Source: Centroberyx gerrardi | Lineage: Eukaryota; Chordata; Actinopteri; Beryciformes; Berycidae | DNA length: 64,000 nt | Assembly (NCBI RefSeq): GCF_048128805.1 | Contig: NC_136019.1 | Location: 10,898,905 to 10,962,904 of the forward strand | Direction of reading: 5' to 3' | In this document: positions 59,804 to 64,000 of the stretch, one piece after another | Layout: the number at the start of each line of letters is the position of its first letter | How positions within the stretch are numbered: position 1 is the stretch's first letter | Made by a program: the position numbers and the translations under genes | The notes under the pieces: generated by a model | What the model saw: only the letters and a program-made list of their open reading frames with translations | What the model was told of the DNA's origin: nothing | Databases searched by the model: none

Positions 59804-62800
59804 TCAGGTCTGAGCCGTTTCACCCAAGCTGGTTTCCGAGTGAGAAGGCGTCTCTGAGTGATTTTCCTTGTCCATGATGGATAGAGGACTGTTCAAAAGT
59901 CCAGACTCTGAATGTGGATCGCTATTTTTGCTGTCGGGGGAATGCTTTTGAGGAGGGGGGGGGTCTGTGCATGAGAAGTAGTGAGGCAGAGTCATCATGA
60001 CCAGGCAGCCCAGGATGAGGAAACCGCCCGCTACGATGAAGGAGACGATGTAGTCGCCTGTAACATCCTTGAGAAATCCTTTGGACAGGGAGACAGGAGG
60101 CATGGCGTTAGGGAAGGAATGATACAGTCAGAGAAAAAGAAGAAGTCAGATCGAAAAGAGAAAATATGAAGAAAAGGGCATTAAAATCTTGTATTTTCTA
60201 TGCGTTACTCAAGAGTGTAGAAAATCCTGAGACTCTTGAGAATGAGATAAACAAAGAGCAAAGGAGAGCAAATGAGAACTAACAGGAAAATATAAGGCAC
60301 CTATAAAGTCTGCATATGTTGGCGTCGTGGTGGAGGGAAATGCCCACTTCAATGTACAAGAAAAGAAGAAGCCCTTATGGCATTAAGTTGCATCATGGTG
60401 ACTTGACTATGGTCATTATCGTTCTTGCAGAATCATCCGTCAGGCAGTCAATTATGTTGCTATATTTGTTTTGTGTTCAGAACATGAAACAGAGAAGCTT
60501 TTAAAGTCTTAAAAATACCATGACATGTTTTTATAAGGTTAGGCAAGACATTTTCAGGCATTCTGTTCTAACCATGTTGACTACAATGTGCAGCTGCATT
60601 GAGACAGAGAGACTGCATCAGTCTTGGCTACATTTGATTCACACAATCTGCCTGAGGTGCTAAGCACTGCATGAGGGACGTGTAGGTCAGAGATTGGATG
60701 ATGAATTGAGAAAAACAGAGGGGGTAAGAGAATGAGGCCTGGAATGTTTTACCGTAGTTAATCTTTGACTAATTTTGGCCCCAACATGTTAACTGGTGTT
60801 TACAGCCTGCAAGTGTCACCTTCCCTTGTTTGTGAAAAGGTGACATGACCGACAGTAGGAAGTATATTAACATTATAAATTCACAATACTATAAGGCCAT
60901 TTTTATAGACAGTTTATCAAATTACTCGACTTTTTGCAGTGGAGACACTACTCCATTAACCTCTTCCAATATGACTGAACTAACACTACCAGTGTCGATC
61001 CCATCCCAGTCTGCTCCTCAGATGTGCTCCTACCTGACAGCGGCGCCCCCAGCAGTCCCCCGCTGCTCTCGATGAGCTGCAGCAGGCCGAGCGCTCCCAT
61101 CATGCGCTCCAGGCCCACGATCTGCGGCACCACCGGAAACACCACCGAGGTCAGGGCGCCGGCGCAGAAGCCGTAGAGAAGGCTGATCACCAGCATGATG
61201 GGGTAGGAGCCGGACATGGAGCTCAGGGGCAGCAGGATGATGAACACGCCTGTCAGGCTGGTCCACAAGGTCAGTAGATGGACCAGCCGCAAGTGGCCCA
61301 GGTCTGAGAACCAGCCCGACACGACGCGGCCCAAAATGTCGGTGGCGCCGGTGGCAGACATGATGAAGGCAGCTTGGTACTCTGAGAAGCCCACATTGCG
61401 GCTGTGGGCCACCAGGTGGAAATATGGCACAAAGTAGCCGGCGTTAAAGAGAGTGATGGCCCCGGTGTAGGTGAGGAACGGCCTCTCAAAGAGCAGCGAC
61501 AGCTCCAGGTAGGAGTAGACCCGCCGCAGGATGGCAGCGCACGATGAGCCACTGTCTGAGTCCACCTGCAGGAGGAAGAGGAGGAGATGCTGAGCTTCAG
61601 CTTAACTAAACACATTTCATTATATACCGCTATCTAAACAAGACTCTTTAGTATTCATAATTTTCAATACAGCTTTAATCTACTTTAACCCACTTCATAG
61701 GACCAATTTAGAGTGTGGTCATGTCTAAATTATAACATACCCTCAACTGTCCCAGGTATTCCCATGCTGCATCCCAAAATTAAATCAGCTAAATATACTT
61801 GAATCTTACATAATTCCATTTTTTTTATCAAAAAGATGATGGGTGGATGAGGGCTTATGAATGACTTTATGTAGTTATTACCAAACACATAAGCAAGCAT
61901 ACACTATCCCAAACACACGTTTTGCAAAGGCCATTTACACAATATCTTTGTGCCTCTTGAAAAGCAATTACTACAATCATAAGGCAATTGGCCATTTTAT
62001 TTGACATCCTTTCATCCATCAGGCCTTAATGAAGTGATAATATTATTTATAGACCTTTATAGCGTCCCAAAATACTAAGTCTGTAACTCAATTGAAATTC
62101 TGCTACCAACATTAATTGTAAATAGATAGTGTGTGTGAGTGATTGTGAGGTTGTGACGAGGTGGCAAGCAGTAAAGGGGAGAGCAGAGTGTGTTCAGTTC
62201 AACTCTGCAGAAAGGGAGCAGCTTCCTTTTGGCTGAAGCTCATAGCAGCATGGCAACAAATAGGACAAACTAGACACTGTGTAAGTGTAGCCACACTCGG
62301 CTCGTCACTCAAACATTTGCCATTCTTGCTATATTACTATATGCTTCAGCTACAAAGAGACTCTAGTGCTGTAGAGAATTGAACTGAACAGACTCTGCCT
62401 CCCCCAGCCTCACTACGCCTATCTGTCACTCACACACAGCAGCTCACGGAAGAAAGGAGGGCAAAATAATTAATAGGAATTGATAAGGCAACATGAATCC
62501 TAACCCTTTTTGAGGCCCAACATTTATTCTTATTTTTCTCAGATGATTGCAGTGTTTTTATATGTATTTTTAATTACAGTTTCTGGCCAATAACATCTGG
62601 CCACAGGGACTACAGTTGAAAATTAGCCAGTTGGCACATTCACCCTCGGGTCAATTAATGTGCACTGTCCCTGTTTAAAAATAAATAAATAAATGAAAAT
62701 GAAAATCTCAGTTCCCAACCCTGCTAATGACAGCCTGTAGGTTTGGGAACCGAGATTTTCATTTTCATTTTTTTTATTTATTTCTAAACAGGGACAGCGC

Positions 62801-64000
62801 ACATTAATTGACCCGAGGGTAAATGTAAATGGAACCAGTTAAAGCGGCAGATTGAGCTCAAAAGTTCCTATGCACTTTTTCCTGTCATGTAGAGTAACTT
62901 ATAGTGTGATGAGTGATAGGTCACACATCAAATCACACATCACATTCGTACAGAAACACTTTCCAAATCCCATTTATTTTCCTTGTGATAAAATGATCAT
63001 GCTATCCTACTGTATCTCACCTACTGTATCTCATTTTACAGAGATCAAACATGCAGACTTGCGTGTTCTAAATCAATAAACAAATGGCTAAAAAAATGCC
63101 TTTTCCCACCTTCTCTGGGACCTTAGAGCGCCGCTGGGGACGGAGGAGCGCCCCACATGGCACTATGTTGAGGCTGAGGCCCCCCAGGATGAGCAGCGCC
63201 CCTCGCCAGGCGTACGTCTCCACCAGCAGCTGGAAGAGGGGGTTGAACACAAAGGAGGAGAGGCCAATGCTTGAGAAACCCAGTCCCAAAGCCAAGGAGC
63301 GTCGCCGAGTGAAGTTAGCCATGACTGAAACCACGGTGGGAGTGAAGACCAGCGCCCAGCCCAAGCCTGGAGGAGAGAGGAAAGAAGGGGCGATGTTCAG
63401 CGCAATTAACCAGGTGCTCTCTCATCTCATGATCCTGTAGTTGTTAACACACACATACACACAACTCAATAACCTCCTAAACACCTGCTAAGCAATAATT
63501 ATGTTTGGATATGAGCAGGACTGACTAACCTCATACTATGCTTAAGTTTCTGTATTTAGGATAATATCAACAGGCATAGAAAAAGGGACAGTTATGCTGT
63601 AAGAATTTGAGAGACGCGTTACCTGAAATGACACCCATGGTGAGATAGAGGTGAGCGAGACAGGTGGCCTGCGAGGCAAGTATGAGGCCGAGTCCAGCGA
63701 GACAGCCGCCCGTCATCACCACCGCCCGGGCATCATACGCATTACACAGCGCTGCACCCAGCGGACCTGGGAAACACACACACACACACACACACATTTC
63801 TGTCTCAGTCACTCAAGACTCTATACACAGTGTCTTGGGTACTAATGGGGCTTTAATATGAACAAGCACATGCAGACGGACTCACTGAAGAACTGCTGCG
63901 TCGCCACTCCGATGGAGGTGATCCAGGAGATTGCCTGGGCGCTCTCCTCAAAGTACTGGACAAACTCTACAAAGAAGATCCCCAAGCTACGCATCAGACC
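59804..64000 (-). CDS. slc16a13: slc16a13-like monocarboxylate transporter, 5' end outside the window
   Basis: Major-facilitator membrane protein of the SLC16 (MCT) family, 12 helices expected. Exons (minus): 63886-64000 (continues right or begins here), 63623-63766, 63110-63366, 61034-61565, 59804-60078. Phases join cleanly: 440 residues and a stop. Landmarks are [109 protein letters not shown] and [27 protein letters not shown], and the neighbourhood with acap1 (both on human 17p13.1), favour MCT13 over MCT11. The DGGWGW-type motif of helix 1 must lie beyond 64000. The C-terminal tail (about 50 residues, Ser/Pro/His-rich) is cytoplasmic and variable in this family. Substrate cannot be read from the sequence. 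Confidence 0.88.
61566..63109. other. slc16a13 intron (1.5 kb)
   Basis: AT-rich. It contains the long hairpin at 62642-62820 and otherwise nothing recognisable. Confidence 0.6.
62642..62820. mobile_element. foldback element, 79-81 bp arms and 19-bp loop
   Basis: The left arm 62642-62720 begins ACCCTCGGGTCAATTAATG. The right arm 62740-62820 is its reverse complement with only a few mismatches and small length differences in an AAAT run. The loop is 62721-62739. The similarity may extend a few bases further out (ACATTCACCC / GGGTAAATGT). A near-perfect palindrome of this size is typical of a recent foldback MITE. Confidence 0.85.
63774..63797. repeat. (CA)n tract beside an slc16a13 acceptor
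   Basis: CA run starting about 8 bases upstream (in gene sense) of the exon at 63623-63766. Confidence 0.9.

Overview
This window is vertebrate nuclear DNA, most likely from a ray-finned (teleost) fish. Genes have many short exons with GT..AG introns of about 0.1-10 kb. (CA)n/(TG)n, (CT)n and tetranucleotide microsatellites are very dense. Several dispersed repeats have the look of common teleost elements: a tRNA-derived SINE, a LINE/SINE tail ending in TGGAT-type units, and small foldback elements. Exon chains were joined by hand from splice sites and codon phase. No database search was possible, so gene names rest on remembered family sequences.

Layout, left to right. (1) 361-470 holds one orphan coding exon on the + strand of an unrecognised gene leaving the left edge. 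(2) 4645-19488, minus strand: an insulin receptor substrate (IRS) gene with its PH, PTB and tyrosine-docking regions on three separate exons; the terminal coding exon was not found. (3) 22840-33390, minus strand: agfg2, 14 exons, a complete 495-aa ArfGAP/FG/NPF-repeat protein. (4) 33391-37023: a 3.6-kb head-to-head intergenic region. (5) 37024-57328, plus strand: acap1, 23 exons, a complete 803-aa BAR-PH-ArfGAP-ankyrin protein. (6) 59804-64000, minus strand: slc16a13-like monocarboxylate transporter, convergent with acap1; its 5' end lies beyond the right edge.

Themes. Two ArfGAP genes (agfg2, acap1) lie head to head, beside an insulin-signalling adaptor and a monocarboxylate transporter. In mammals the IRS1-AGFG1 and IRS3-AGFG2 pairs are each linked, while ACAP1 and SLC16A13 lie close together on human 17p13. 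An IRS gene beside agfg2 therefore suggests an IRS3-type locus that keeps a full IRS1-like docking tail, whereas mammalian IRS3 is short and is lost in humans. This is the most interesting biological lead. Others are a 135-bp duplication flanking the IRS docking exon, a glycine-rich extension of acap1 exon 22, exon-flanking complementary CA/TG tracts in acap1, three copies of one small dispersed element, and divergent CTCF-like motifs between agfg2 and acap1. I saw no bacterial-type, viral or CRISPR-like system.
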